Source: Pilaira anomala
Taxonomy: Eukaryota > Mucoromycota > Mucoromycetes > Mucorales > Mucoraceae
DNA: 64,000 nt
Assembly (NCBI GenBank): GCA_025716855.1
Contig: JAIXMQ010000028.1
Location: forward strand, 62,001 to 126,000
Reading direction: 5' to 3'
Shown: in pieces, positions 48,557 through 60,446 of the stretch
How the letters are laid out: each line of letters begins with the position of its first letter
Position numbering within the stretch: position 1 is the first letter of the stretch
Notes under the pieces: generated by a model
What the model saw: only the letters and a program-made list of their open reading frames with translations
Told to the model about the DNA's origin: nothing
Database searches by the model: none
Translations under genes and position numbers: made by a program

Positions 48557-49521
48557 TTAAAGCTTATAAACGCGGTCTTGGATATATCCAAGTTGTTTCA
48601 AGAAGCCTCTTAAAGTACCTTGACTCTTATCAGGGTTTTTATCTCCACTAATGGCTTCCATAAAAGGAGGAGGTCCACAAACGAAAATAATGGAGGATTC
48701 AAAATCGGGTTTAGGTAATGCATCTCTGACAAGTTCTTGAGTGATATAACCAGTAGATCCTTGCCAGTTTTCAGGTGCTTTATCTAATACATAAATTACC
48801 TTGAATCTATCAGGATATGTCTTTTCATAACCATCTAATTCTTGTCTGAATAAAATATCTTGTTCAGTTTGGTTTGCGAAAATCAAGGTGAATTTAGATG
48901 TCTTGTTTTTTGATTCTGGCTTAAAGATATGTCTTAATAATTGAAGCTAATAATAATAATTAGTAATTTAGACTTGTTGGGTTAGTTAATTACATCATTT
49001 TTCAGCTTTATTTTACCATAGGTGTGATACCTGTGCCACCTATAAATTTAAAAAATTTAGTAAAAAAAAAAAAAAACTTTTTTTAACTACCACTTTACCA
49101 GCAACCATGCCAACTTGTTCAACAGGCTTCTTATCCCAATTGTATTTTTCAAAAGGTCCCTTAATATCAATTGTTTCTCCTACTTTCATCGTATGAATAT
49201 GACGACTCATCACACCAGTAGGATAATCCTTGATAACAAAATCAACGTGACCTTTAGCTTGTTCAGCAGAAGTAGGTGTATAAGGACGGATCACTTCTTG
49301 GTTATTGATTGTTGCACGGAACATGACACAAGAGGCAACAGGTAAACCAGCTACATCATCTTCCTTGGGAAGTTTAAAACGAAATAAGCTAACGTTATGG
49401 TTAACACGTTCAACTTTTTCAAGCTATCATATTACATAGAACCATTAGTCCCCTCCTCTATTTATTTATTTTTTATTTTATTTACTTGGAAAGATCTGAA
49501 TTCAGAAGGAGAGAAAGCCAT
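48557..49521 (-). CDS. NADH-cytochrome b5 reductase, no membrane anchor
   Basis: FAD enzyme that passes electrons from NADH to cytochrome b5 for sterol and fatty-acid modification. Exons are 49521-49486, 49423-49099, a 23-nt exon 49039-49017, and 48946-48557, giving 257 residues. Visible are the FAD motif RPYTPTS (58-64), GVMSRHIHTM, the NADH loop GTGITPM (about 122-128, partly encoded by the 23-nt exon) and CGPPPF near 217. The protein begins MAFSPSEFRSFQLEKVERVN. Yeast Mcr1 and Cbr1 have an N-terminal anchor before this point; here none is encoded, and no upstream exon is apparent. It may be a soluble form, or a first exon may lie beyond 49521. Confidence 0.9.
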
Positions 49522-49895
49522 TTTATATATATATAAAAAAGTTTAAATAAAAAGAAGAAGAAAAAGAGAGAAATTTATTATAAACGAGGAACGTCAAATA
49601 AATACTATAACTTATCTCGATGACGCCATTTAAAAGTAGTGCGTGTAGTGAATTAAGCAGTTTTTTATGACATAATTTCAATCTGATAAGAAAGAAATAA
49701 TGGTGGAAAAGAATACTTTTTTGCTTTATCTTGCACAAATGAAATGATAATATATCTCTCAAAGCTTTTTTTTTGTCATAGCAGGTATCATGATTGGTAT
49801 AAATAATTAAGGCTATATAGAAACAAAACGTCATCACTTAAAACATCACAGAATGATATCGACTCTGTATTTGCTCTTATTCAAGTAGGGAAAAC
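49522..49895. other. Upstream region of the reductase
   Basis: A/T-rich spacer with a purine-rich leader next to the start at 49521. No open frame that looks like an anchor-encoding exon was found, though a short one could be missed. Confidence 0.45.
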
Positions 49896-49899
49896 TTAA

Positions 49900-50528
49900 A
49901 TGTCACCCACTAAATTTCCTTTTTCGGATTAATTGTCACCCACCATGTAGAGCACCCAGTTTTTAAAAAAAATAAAAATATATGTGAAAAAAAAAAAGTC
50001 TTGTAGGAAGATGTTAACTAGTTAGATGGAGTCTCCAGATCTATTACAAATGGTTGTATTAGATATATGTATTTGATTTGTATATAGCATACCAGTCGCA
50101 TCTTCTACACGAGCTGGCATAGACTCAAGCTTTGGTACAAAATGCAAAATCGTATATACATACCACAAAAGATCTTTTAAAATTGAGGTCTTTGCGCATC
50201 TTTCACATATGTACATGAACCCAGCCCTTATTGGATATTTATGTTCCTCTGCTACTAAAGAGCTGGATGGGGAAGGGTTTTGAAAATTATCATCTCCTAT
50301 AAGATAAATTCATTTTAAAATTAAAATTAACCTATGTGTAAAGAGAAGAATTATACAATCTACTAGGGAGCATGTTCCTTCACGTTTGATCTTAAACGGA
50401 GTATAGCTTTTCAAGTCATCAGCCTTAATTATGTCAACCTTAATTTTTACTTAAACATCATCGAATTAAAATGATAAAGATAACCTCAAACTTTTTTTTA
50501 AAAAAAAATACAAAATGGTGGGTGACAT
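49900..50528. mobile_element. TTAA-flanked MITE-like element (629 bp)
   Basis: The left end ATGTCACCCACTA (49900) and the reverse complement of the right end ATGTCACCCACCA (50528) form inverted repeats with one mismatch in 13. Both ends are flanked directly by TTAA (49896-49899 and 50529-50532), the target-site duplication of piggyBac-type transposons. A second internal copy, TGTCACCCACCAT, lies at 49934-49946. There is no transposase. On the reverse strand an open frame of about 90 codons (50022-50296) contains YPIRAGFMYICERCAKTS, which may be captured host sequence. Confidence 0.7.
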
Positions 50529-50759
50529 TTAATGGCTCTCTCGTATAATATAATAAATGAATAAATCACTTGAGATAGTCTATACTATGTTGCAGCTGGT
50601 TTTTTTCTTGGTTTCAAGTGTCAAAAATAGTTTTCATTCCATCAACTATACCCCAACCTGTCATAAATGATCCCGTATACAGTTTGTGATGATGCTTTTT
50701 GTGGATAAAAGATTGATTATTTCATTGTTGTAAATGTTGAATCCATTGTTGTATAATTT

Positions 50760-51130
50760 AGTTAACGGATGAGTGTTGATGATTCCTTAGCAATTCTCTG
50801 TTCAATTATAACTGTCTAATATGTAGCCTTGATAGCAATGCTACCAAAAAAGGTTTTAATGCCTTTCCAATAAAAGATGCCAACGCCGTTAGTTTTAGAG
50901 TAGTTTGATGTAATAATTTTGAGTTATACAACGTATGTCTCATATTTTGTTGGTATATACTGTGAGGGTCATACTTTCTTTGTTGATGAGAAAACCAAGA
51001 CGTTGAATTGTGGTTGAAGAAGAAGCTACTTGGGATTTCTTTTGGTTGACCAAGAAGCCTAGACCTGATAGTTTTTGTTCAATTTCATTTTCATGGTTTT
51101 TGTAAATATCACAGTAAGCAATGCCGAACG
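50760..51130 (-). mobile_element. Reverse-transcriptase remnant, DIRS-like
   Basis: The reverse strand reads LSGLGFLVNQKKSQVASSST then TIQRLGFLINKESMTLTV. After a frameshift it reads LTALASFIGKALKPFLVALL and LHIRQL. The order GF(L)VNxxKS ... QRLGF(L)I ... and then a LASFIGK-type segment is that of the RT/RNase H junction of DIRS/gypsy-like elements. The catalytic YxDD part is missing, and there are stops and at least one frameshift. Dead fragment. Confidence 0.65.
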
Positions 51131-52480
51131 AAAACCTGAATGATAGTGTATGAATCCTTTCCGTTACTTCTGCTTCGATTATAACTAATATGTTGTGATT
51201 GAGAAAGTTGAAGGAGGCGATGATGTTGATTTTGTATTTCGCCTATTGTTGAAATACAAAACGGCAATATTTTAGAAAGTAAAGTACCAAAAGCAAAAGA
51301 AAAGATGGTCAGGCCTTATAATTATTAAAGATATCCTTTTAGTTATTATCATTTTTTTTCTTTGAATAATTAAACCAATAAAGACAAGATTGGTAACACG
51401 AAAATAGCTTCCTTTAAAACACAGGATAATGAAAGTTTTGATGGTAGTTATTTATTTGACTTAAACCAATTATCAAACATTCAGCCAACAAAGAGCCCAA
51501 CTAGATATATATATGTATATAATTGAACAATAATTAACACTAACTGTAGAAGTACATTCAACTCATTTCACTTTATACTAAGGTATATGAAAAAGAAAAA
51601 AAAAGGTGGCAAATAATATGTACATGATGTTCTTTATTTTTTGTCTTTGTCTATATGTATATATATATATATATAAAAGAGGGATACTCCTACAGATACC
51701 TTGCTGATAATACGCTTACATAAAACCACAAATCAAAAGTAATGTTGTAGTTGTGTTTACACACTCGTTAATTGAAAGATATCCTCTTTTTATACATAAT
51801 ATAGACTAATAATATTTCCGCTGTTGCTCTTTACCTACTGTTAAATTCACCCATGGAGCTCAATTAAACTTTCAATTTAACCAAAGACTGTAATCACAAC
51901 ATTAGTTTGAAAATAATAAAGCCTTTACGTTTATGTTAAGGTGAGATAATAATAAATTCTGTTTCTACGGCGCTTCAGTCTCTGTGGTTTTTTTTTGTGA
52001 CACACTTTTTTTTTATCATAATTTTTTTTTTGGAAACGTCATCATCAAGATTACGAATAAAAAAAAAAATTCAAAATAACCCTGTTGTTCCTCCTTTTAT
52101 ACCCATCATTATCTTTTCTTTTGCAAAGTATGGTGTTCTATTGTTTGATTGTGATGCGAATGTAACGGTTTTCTTACCGTGGAACATTTACAATGTTTTG
52201 ACATGCCGCAATCAGCACTTCTCGAAGTGTAATGCATTAGTTCTCTACTTGCAGATTAGTATAGATCTCGACATTTCTTTATTCTTCATCTGTAATTAAC
52301 TTACCATGGGATAGTTCCTGGTCCTAGAAGTTTACTTCTGGGAGGTTAAGTGTATTGCTGCATAAAGATTTAAAGATTTGAATACCAGTTGCTTCTGGGT
52401 TTCTTTTGTCGGGTATCTTGTTCTATTTGTGATACAGTTAACATGATGCCATAATATCGATTTTCTGCTGTCATCACCGG
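51131..52480. other. Intergenic debris
   Basis: No intact gene. It lies between RT-like and gag-like remnants on the same strand, so it may be the eroded interior of one retroelement. A reverse-strand fragment near 51180-51250 reads IQNQHHRLLQLSQSQHISYN, consistent with element coding sequence. Confidence 0.35.
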
Positions 52481-53516
52481 GTGTTTGCTTATTTAGTGTT
52501 ACCGGTTATTGTTATGGCTGGTGGTGTTGCTATGACAGGTGTTGCTATGACAGATGTTGCTATGATAGGTATTGCTCTGACTAATACTGGTGCTGCTTTA
52601 GTTGTTGTTGTTATGATGGTAAGTTATTTTTTTTTTATATATTTATTATGCTTCCAAACAGTTTCTAACAGTTTCTAACACTCATTTTAAAATATTGCTA
52701 TTTGTAGTCTGCTGGAACTTGAAATCAAAAGGACAAAAGGTTGTTGTTATGATGGTAAATCATTTTTTTTTATATATTATGTTTCCAAGCAGTTTCTAAC
52801 AGTTTCAGCAATGCAACGGGTTTGTAAAAGCAATGATCAAGTTTTGTGAGTTCTATTTTCTGGCGAGTATGCTCTATCTTGATGGGTCCTGTCTCCTTCT
52901 CTTCCGTCCTCGTTTACGAGCGGTTCGTGCAGTTCAATCCTGGGTGTAATGGCACGTAAAACCATACGGATATCGTAGGGAGAGTTGGATTGATGGTTCT
53001 CATCTCGGTAGATGTCATCTCAAAGGAAAGTATTATGATCAAAGCTTGATTGTTGCCACAACACCGCAGCAGTTAGTGATTCTATTTTTTGGCGAGTATG
53101 TTCTATCTTGGTAAGTCCTGTCTCCTTCTCTTCCGTCCTCGTTTACGAGCGGTTCGTGCAGTTTAATCCTGGGTGTAATGGCACGTAAAACCATACGAAT
53201 ATCGAAGGGAGAGTTGGATTGATGGTTCTTATCTTGGTAGTCATCTCTAAGAAAAATATTATCATTGATGTTGTGTTGTTGTACTTATCCGTTGCATTCT
53301 TATTTTTGAGACTTCAGCTAGTGGACCTCCTCGTGGTTTGTCTTGGGAAACTTTGAATTCAGAAACTTTTTCTTTCCGGATTGTAAAGGCTAAAGCACTA
53401 GTAACTTTTTTTAAATAATTATTGTAATAAAAAAAAAAGGGTAATAAACAAAAAGTCCAGATTAAACTTATTTTCCTTTGACATGTTGTGATATACATAT
53501 ACATAAATAAAACCAT
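52480..53516 (-). mobile_element. Gag-like retroelement remnant with internal duplications
   Basis: The reverse strand contains Ser/Asn/His-rich tandem codons (52510-52620; a 15-bp GTTGCTATGACAGRT-type unit repeated three to four times) and two copies of SPYDIRMVLRAITPRIELHE / SPFDIRMVLRAITPRIKLHE. A further open frame ends at 53262 (KVSQDKPRGGPLAEVSKI). Together with the RT fragment downstream on the same strand, this suggests a decayed DIRS/gypsy-type element. The gag label is inference. Confidence 0.45.
52846..53261. repeat. Direct repeat, ~190 bp twice, 230-bp period
   Basis: 52846-53038 and 53076-53261 are near-identical, including CCTCGTTTACGAGCGGTTCG and GGGTGTAATGGCACGTAAAA. A smaller pair, 52604-52678 and 52739-52808, shares GTTGTTATGATGGTAA and CAGTTTCTAACAGTTTC. 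Confidence 0.85.
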
Positions 53517-53750
53517 TCTTTTTGTTAAAGCGTCTTGTCTTTATGTATCATCCAATAAGTTTTCTCAAGATTGCCCCAACAAGATTACACTATTTTTTTA
53601 CAACTAGACTTTTTTTTTTATCATTATTATTTATCTTAACATTTAGTATGAAGCCTTTGGTTAATGATAAGCTCAAATGGCACCACATAAACTCATCTAC
53701 ACCACAATCAGGAGATTCAAAGGCCAAAAGACTTCTTTTTGTATTATTAT

Positions 53751-53785
<35 letters not shown>

Positions 53786-55779
53786 TGGTGCCGATTGTGG
53801 TGCCCCTTTTTTTTATCATGTGGCTAATAGCGACAAAGCTACGTCTTCATTCCAGTTTAACTTTGTACGTAAATTATTATTCCTTTACAAAAGTTGGGAT
53901 TTATGCTCATCTCTTGGTTATATTCTTGTGCTTAGTTTTGAAACCCATAAGATGTAAGACATCATCTCTCTTTGTTGGTTTGAAAAAAAAAAAAAAAAAA
54001 AAACTTGCCCAGTGGATGAAACAAGGATGCAGTGGTATGTGTTTACGTTTACCTTACTCTTCTATTAATACCGACTATTGTTATTGATACCGGAACAGGC
54101 ACATTCCAGTACTACCAACATACGGGAACCTATTTGACTTCATCTTCAGGAAAAGAAGACAACACTGAGGCCTAGAAAATTTTCATTAGCTGCTGTTTCA
54201 ACACCGTTTGGTCTTACAACCCCTCAAAATCAGTTAATTCGCATAAGCTGAGTAATATTTCTCTAAAATTATGCTCGTTCATACCTCCTGAAAGACTGGA
54301 CTTGCCCGAAAGGTGACCCATAAATTGCTTGTTGGGGATATTATAAGACAAGTAGTTTACCGTCCGGCTCAGTTCTGCTAGGCTTACCAGCTGTCCCTGC
54401 TGAGACAAACTCCAGAGCCATGCGGTACTATTCTTTTTTTTTTTTTTTTTTTTTTTTTGTGTCTTTAATTAACTACTAACTTTATTTATTTAAACTTTAG
54501 AGCTCTTATAACATTATATTCTATTATGGGGCTTCTTCTTTCAAAGGGCACACATTGAAAGTTACATTACACTTAAACTCTCTTTTTTTTATTCTAATAA
54601 TGCTTGTAATAGCATTCCCTACTTATCCTATTATAATCATAAAACATGTTTGAAGCAAAAAAAAAAGGCTGTTACAAACTGCCACCAAACAGTTACTATG
54701 AAGACTCGAAGCTGTAAGAAATTCTTCCATTTAAAAAAAAAAAAATTGGTAAACAAATTCAATTAGAGACTACCATTGAAACAAATCTTCCAAGACAATT
54801 GGGAATAACCATTTTTTTACTTGTGAGATATAGGTCTCTTGTAGCGGAAATGCTGCTTGAAGATTGAACTATAAGGACCTTTATAGTTTGAAATCAATGG
54901 ATTGTTCCACTCCGGTTGAATAACCAAGACTTTTGGCCTATTGAACACCGTCCTCTACTAGATTTTTTCTTGATTGACGTAGTAGTATTTTTTTTTTTTC
55001 AAGTTCGCAGCAACTTTGGATTTTGTTGAATGATTCGGTTGATTTGCTAAAATGGTGTGATATAACCACACTCTTTTGCCATAATTAGGCTAGTATCAAC
55101 AAAATCAGCGCCCAATACCAATTCAGTTTTTTCAAGTTGAATATAAAAGTCTTGTATACGTTAATACATAATAGCTATCAACTTTTTTTTTTATTTTATA
55201 TTTTTTGACTACCTTTGACATGTATTAATAATTGATCGTATTTCTAGTGCAAAAGTAAAGTTTTAGTACAAGATATGACATTAAAAGCTTCTCTATCAAA
55301 CATAACGGGCTTATTAAGAATTAAAGTGTATATGTAATAGAAAAAGAGAATACTTTTTATTTAGTTTTTAATAATATTTTATCTGCTTCGATTCTTCTTC
55401 TGCTGCTACATATTATTCCGAATGTCATTACAACGATATGTTGACAGCTGTTTTAAAAGAGAAACGTGAATGATATATGCTACTACTGATCGAACCGGCG
55501 GTGTTGCATAATAACAGGAATACAACGTAGCAATCGTCTAGCCGTATGAGTCGAAAAAGCCCTCCGGCAACTTCGATTGTTTGGATGTAGAAGAAGCTAA
55601 TAAGTCCTCTTCGGATACTTTCATAATCAAGAGCATGGAATCTTTAGATTTAATAAAATTGTTCTAGAATTGTTTGAAAAAAAAAAACTTCCAACTCTTG
55701 CATTATCACGAAGAGTTCGATTGATTGGTAAATGTTGAAAACCGTAAAAAAAAAAAGTTCACGGTTCGTGAGGGCCAGG
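53517..55779. other. Gene-free debris region
   Basis: A T-run (53753-53784), an A-run (53982-54003) and a T-run (54434-54458). Isolated protein-like scraps lie on the reverse strand near 54214-54408 (SLAELSRTVNYLSYNIPNKQ) and near 55050-55130 (LVLGADFVDTSLIMAKECGY, which could be a retropepsin-like scrap). No intact gene found. Confidence 0.4.
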
Positions 55780-56095
55780 TTAAACTGTGCCCTTCTTCGA
55801 GACAATAACCATGCGATCATGGTTAAAAACTTTGTCGTCTGGGAGTTGAGTGATAGGCAATGACAAGACCGTATTCAATTTTTGGACGGATAAAGGTCTT
55901 TTAAATCCTAGCACAGAACAAGAGGGAGAGAGAGAAGCCATTGTGGTGAACACCAATTGAGGTAAGAAGCGGCTCATCGTTTTGAGAGCACCAGCCAATC
56001 TGTTTTCAAAAATAGCAGCACCATCCCAGACCATTTTTTTTTTTCTTGAACGGAATACCCAAGTAAGAGAACTCAGTAGTAACCCGCATTTTAAA
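55780..56095 (-). mobile_element. Non-LTR (LINE) reverse-transcriptase tail remnant
   Basis: The reverse strand reads MRVTTEFSYLGIPFKKK, the YLG(I/V)PF motif that follows the LINE RT fingers/palm. After a shift at an A-run it continues MVWDGAAIFENRLAGALKTM and SRFLPQLVFTTMASLSPS to a stop at 55780. No catalytic box, and the 5' part is lost. Dead fragment. Confidence 0.6.
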
Positions 56096-56187
56096 GTTAT
56101 AAATATATGAATAAAAGTTAAAGAAAAGAAAAAGTATATGGAGCACGGCAACTCGATTGTCATAGTTGACTGTTTTTTTTATAGGTT

Positions 56188-57130
56188 CTACCTGTATGAA
56201 AAAGAAATAGGCAATGACGACACCAAAGATACATCGATTTGATCATTATTCAAGAACAAGAACAAGAGACAATGATAATAAAGGAGATGAATTGATTTGA
56301 TCATAACCCAAGAAAAAAAAAAGGAAAAAGACTCAGTGATAAAAGGGGGTAGAGACGTGCACCATATTGTTTTTCCCACAAATACTGCCATTGGAATTTA
56401 GCTATTAGACAATGAATCACTTTTTTCTGATAAAGTTGTTCGTTAGAGCTTTGATATGACTTACCATTGATAACATGTTTCATGCAGGTTTCAAAGTTGC
56501 TTGTTTCTTGAAACAAGCTCTTGTCTGAATAGATACGTATGTAGTTGAAGAAGAGCTTTAGAGGGAAACGATGAAAAAGATTCATTTTAGAATATATATT
56601 TAAAAAAAAAAGAGTAATTTATAATGAAACTAAAAAAAAACTTGTTGGAACGGCGTGTGAAAAAAAAATATGGTGCGCATGATGATTGTTATGCTTCAAA
56701 AATAGAATAATTCAAACTTTAGACCAGTTTGAGGCATGCTGTATTTAGAATTACCTCCATCACTGAAGAGATAATAATTAATCCATGTAGTCAGTGCCTA
56801 GTCGCTTCGTTTGCTGTCAACCATCTCATCCTAACGCGATCAAGTAGGATAAATCTTTTATTGCCAAATATCCGCACAGAGAAGAGAATTTGTTAAGTCA
56901 TTAAGATTCATTAGATGTAGGACTACTTTGTAATATAGTTACTAGATATATCCTACCATTGACAACAAGTATTTTGCTTGTTTCAAGTTGTTCATTGCTT
57001 GGTACAACCTCTTTTCAAGATTAATATATAGTCATACAAGAGATTATAATGGTCTTGACAGGAGCTTGAGTTTTTTTTTTTTTTTTGTACATTTTTGTGA
57101 CAAATAAACGTCTTTCTTATGTATCCTTCA
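56188..57130. repeat. Cluster of R2 repeat copies and associated segments
   Basis: Two R2 copies lie at 56453-56563 (ACTTACCATTGATAACATG ... TTTCAAAGTTGCTTG) and 56945-57055 (CTACCATTGACAACAAG ... ACAACCTCTTTTCAAGATTA). Between and after them are pieces shared with 23.9-25.1 kb: GCGTGTGAAAAAAAAATATG (56652), CAGTGCCTAGTCGCTTCGTT (56791) and a T-run plus TGTACATTTTTGTGACAAA (57088). Segment order differs from the 24-kb copy. Confidence 0.55.
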
Positions 57131-57626
57131 TACTCAAACTTTAATAAGTCTGCCACGTTTGGTGGAGAAGCTTAATATCATAACTTGTGCTATGTATGTA
57201 GCTATAAAGTAAACAAAACAATTTATCAAAAGACCTGACATTCTTCTTAGTCATAATGGGAACTTTTAAAGGTTTTGTACAACGAAACTTTTTTCCTTTT
57301 AAAAAAAAAACAAAGTGAAAGAAAAGAAAAATAGACGACGATATTATGCAAGTTTTTTTTTTTTTTTTCACCTGAAGGCTAGAAGTTACTCCAAAGGTAA
57401 ACCCTTTTCTTACATAATTTACCTATTGTTGTTTACCCTTTTTTTTACACATGTCAGCATATTTAATCCAAACAAAAAGGATGACTGAATTTCAATTATT
57501 TGAATCCCTTTTAGTCATCGTCTGTATTCATTGGTATCTTTTTACACAGAAAAAAATAAAAATATAGCCTTTTTTATTTTATTTTTTTATTCTCTTTCTT
57601 TAATATACATCAAGTAAAAATAAAAC
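57131..57626. other. Upstream region of PEX5
   Basis: Spacer and probable promoter. A pyrimidine-rich stretch at 57568-57603 precedes the ATG. No coding potential. Confidence 0.45.
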
Positions 57627-59759
57627 ATGATGAATGGAGACGATTCTTGTGGCCCTGTTAACCCCATGGCTCAAATGTTGAAACAATTTGGTCAAGATAG
57701 ATCACTTCAAAGAGTAAAAAAAAAAAAAAAGAGAGAGAGAGAGAGAAAACATTGTTAAGAGCGATTTCAGTTATTTATATATATTTTGAATAGGATCAAT
57801 TCGCAGGACCTTCTCAACAAAATGCAGGACCTTCTTCAGTAAGTAAAAATAATTGGAACAATAAATAAAAAAAAAAAGAAAAAACCATGATATTTATATT
57901 ATTTAGATGCGTACACAAAGACAACAAGGACCTGGGTTTTCTCAAGGAGGAGATATGGTAAATGAATTTTTCGGACAAGAACAGCAACAACAACAGCCTA
58001 GAATGGGACAAAATAATTTTGAATTTTCTGCATTACAAAGAGAGTTGGATGCTGTAAGACAAGTACCGGGAGGTTGGGCAAATGAATTTGGAAATCATCA
58101 TCAACAACAACAACAAGCTAAACTCTGGGAATTGACGCCTGGAGAAGAAGCTGCAATGGAAAAAGCATTTTTAGAAAGTAGAGCAGCAGCAGGACCTTCT
58201 CAAAGTGCATCAGGTAATATACAGATAAAATATAAAAGAGGAAAAAAAAAAAAGATATTAAATCACCCCCCTTTTTTTTTAAAAAAACAAAGTATGGAGA
58301 GAAGAGTTTATGAATCATCCAGAGGTCACCAAGATGAATCCAGCACAATTAGCTGAATTTGAAACTGCATTTGAGAAACATTTCGATTGGGCAAACGAAT
58401 TTGATCTTCAAAAAGGTAAAGGACGTCTTGAATTAAACAATAATGCACCATGGGAAGAACAATTTGCAGCATTTGACCAACCTACTGAAGAAGAGATGGC
58501 ACGTAAAGTAGAAGAATTAGCCGCATCACAAGATCCAGCATTTGATCAATTCGAAAACGTCTGGCAAAACATTCGTGAACAAATGGCAGAAGACAATGAT
58601 TGGGAAGATGAATTTGGTAATTTTAATCCTGGATCCAGTGCTATTTATAAACCAGATTTAGGTGAATACGTATTTGAAACTCACAATCCATTCTTGACCC
58701 ACCCGGACCCAATGTCTGAAGGTATGCGTTTATTGGATCAAGGTGGTTCCCTTAGTGAAGCTGCTTTAGCCTTTGAAGCTGCTTTACAAACCAATCCGGG
58801 TAACTCAGAAGCTTGGATGCATCTGGGTAACGTTCAGGCTCAAAATGAAAAGGAAGAACCTGCTATTCGTGCATTGGAAAAAGCAATCGAAACCGACCCT
58901 GGAAATTTACAAGCTTTAATGTCTTTAGCTGTCAGTTATACAAATGAATCTTATGATCATGCTGCCTATCAAACTTTGGAACGTTGGATCACTCAAAAGT
59001 ATCCTAATCTCGTTGGTAAAGGTCCTTTACCTGAAGCTGCTTCTCCATTTGAACTTCATGATAGAGTCACTGATTTGTTCTTGACGGCTGCTAGACAAGC
59101 TCCAGATGGTCAAGGAATGGATCCTGATGTACAAGTAGGTTTAGGTGTCTTATTCTATGGTAGTGGTGATCTTGATAAAGCAATTGATTGTTTCGTTGCT
59201 GCATTAAAGGGTCGCCCTAATGTAAGTTATAAAAAAAAAAAAAAAAAAAAAAAAAGTTGGTTTATAATCTTTAAGATTCTAACTTTTGATGATGATAATA
59301 ATAATAATATAGGATTACTTGTTATGGAATCGTATGGGTGCTACATTAGCGAACAATGGTCGTTCAGAAGAAGCAATTGACGCATACCATAAAGCACTTG
59401 AATTACGTCCTTCTTTTGTACGTGCTAGATATAATATTGGTGTCAGTTGTGTCAATATTGGTTGTTATAAAGAAGCTGCTGAACATATCTTAACAGGTCT
59501 CTCAATGCATAAACGTGGTAATGGTGATTCAGAAGAAGGCGTAAATGTATCTAGTAATTCTTGGGAAATGTTACGAAAGGCCTTTATTATGATGGTAAAT
59601 ATTTTTTTACAGATTTTTTTTTTTTTTTTTTTTTATATCTAATTTATTCTTTTTTTTTTTTTTTTTTTTATTTTTTTTGTGTAGGATCGTCGTGATTTAG
59701 CTGACAAGGCTGTTGTAGGAGCTGATTTGAATTTATTCCGTCCAGAATTTGAATTCTAA
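57627..59759 (+). CDS. pex5: Peroxisomal PTS1 receptor PEX5
   Basis: Cycling receptor that binds C-terminal SKL/AKL signals and carries matrix enzymes into peroxisomes. Exons are 57627-57713, 57794-57838, 57907-58213, 58293-59221, 59313-59594 and 59685-59759, giving 574 residues. The N-terminus MMNGDDSCGPVNPMAQMLKQ holds the conserved Cys (residue 8) used for mono-ubiquitination and export. Docking WxxxF/Y motifs include WANEF (twice), WREEF, WEEQF and WEDEF. The TPR array starts near 290: EAALAFEAALQTNPGNSEAW, HLGNVQAQNEKEEPAI, and AIDAYHKALELRPSFVRARY. All residues expected for PTS1 binding in the last TPRs look present (RYNIGVSCVNIGCYKEA). The ligase at 15.7-17.4 kb is a likely cargo. Confidence 0.95.
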
Positions 59760-60130
59760 CTTGGATTTTTATATCTTTTTTTATATATATATCAAATTGT
59801 ATTTCTATTTAGGAGAGAGACAGGAGAAAAAAAAAAAAAAAAAAAAAAAAAAAACTTAATAAAAAAAATCCTCATTTTAATCCTCATCATGATATGAAAT
59901 CTAGCCATCGTTGAAAAATTGCATAAAATCTCAGATGCATGAGTATTACAAAATGATACCAGGATTTGTCTCTCTCTCTTTTTTTTTTTATTGTTATTGT
60001 TATTGCACACAAAGGAGTATATATAGGGCATTTATACAATGTTTTTGTCTAGAGTTTCTTCTGAACTCACTGCATAAAAAGTACAAAAACTCGATCTGAC
60101 TTTTATATATAATAACAGTTCAATCATAAA

Positions 60131-60164
<34 letters not shown>

Positions 60165-60392
60165 CTCTTTTGTTACTCTGATATCCGGGAAAACTGGTTC
60201 CCTTGTTTCCCTAAGCAACAAATTGAACTTTTCAATAAGTGAAACATTTATTTTTTCTTCTCCCCTCAAAAAAAAAAAGACCATAGACAAGATTATAATT
60301 AGATATTTTTTTTTTTTTGGTGTCTGTATGTTGACTAATATCACTTTTTTAAAATCAGAAGAATAGGGACACAAGAGTTGATATTATACAAG

Positions 60393-60446
<54 letters not shown>

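Noticed and set aside
52921..52945. GGTTCGTGCAGTTCAATCC, B-box-like
   Set aside because: No acceptor, D or anticodon stems can be formed; it lies inside retroelement-like repeats.
56301..56585. 94-codon reverse frame
   Set aside because: Overlaps an R2 copy whose better-conserved reading is on the forward strand; no domain seen.
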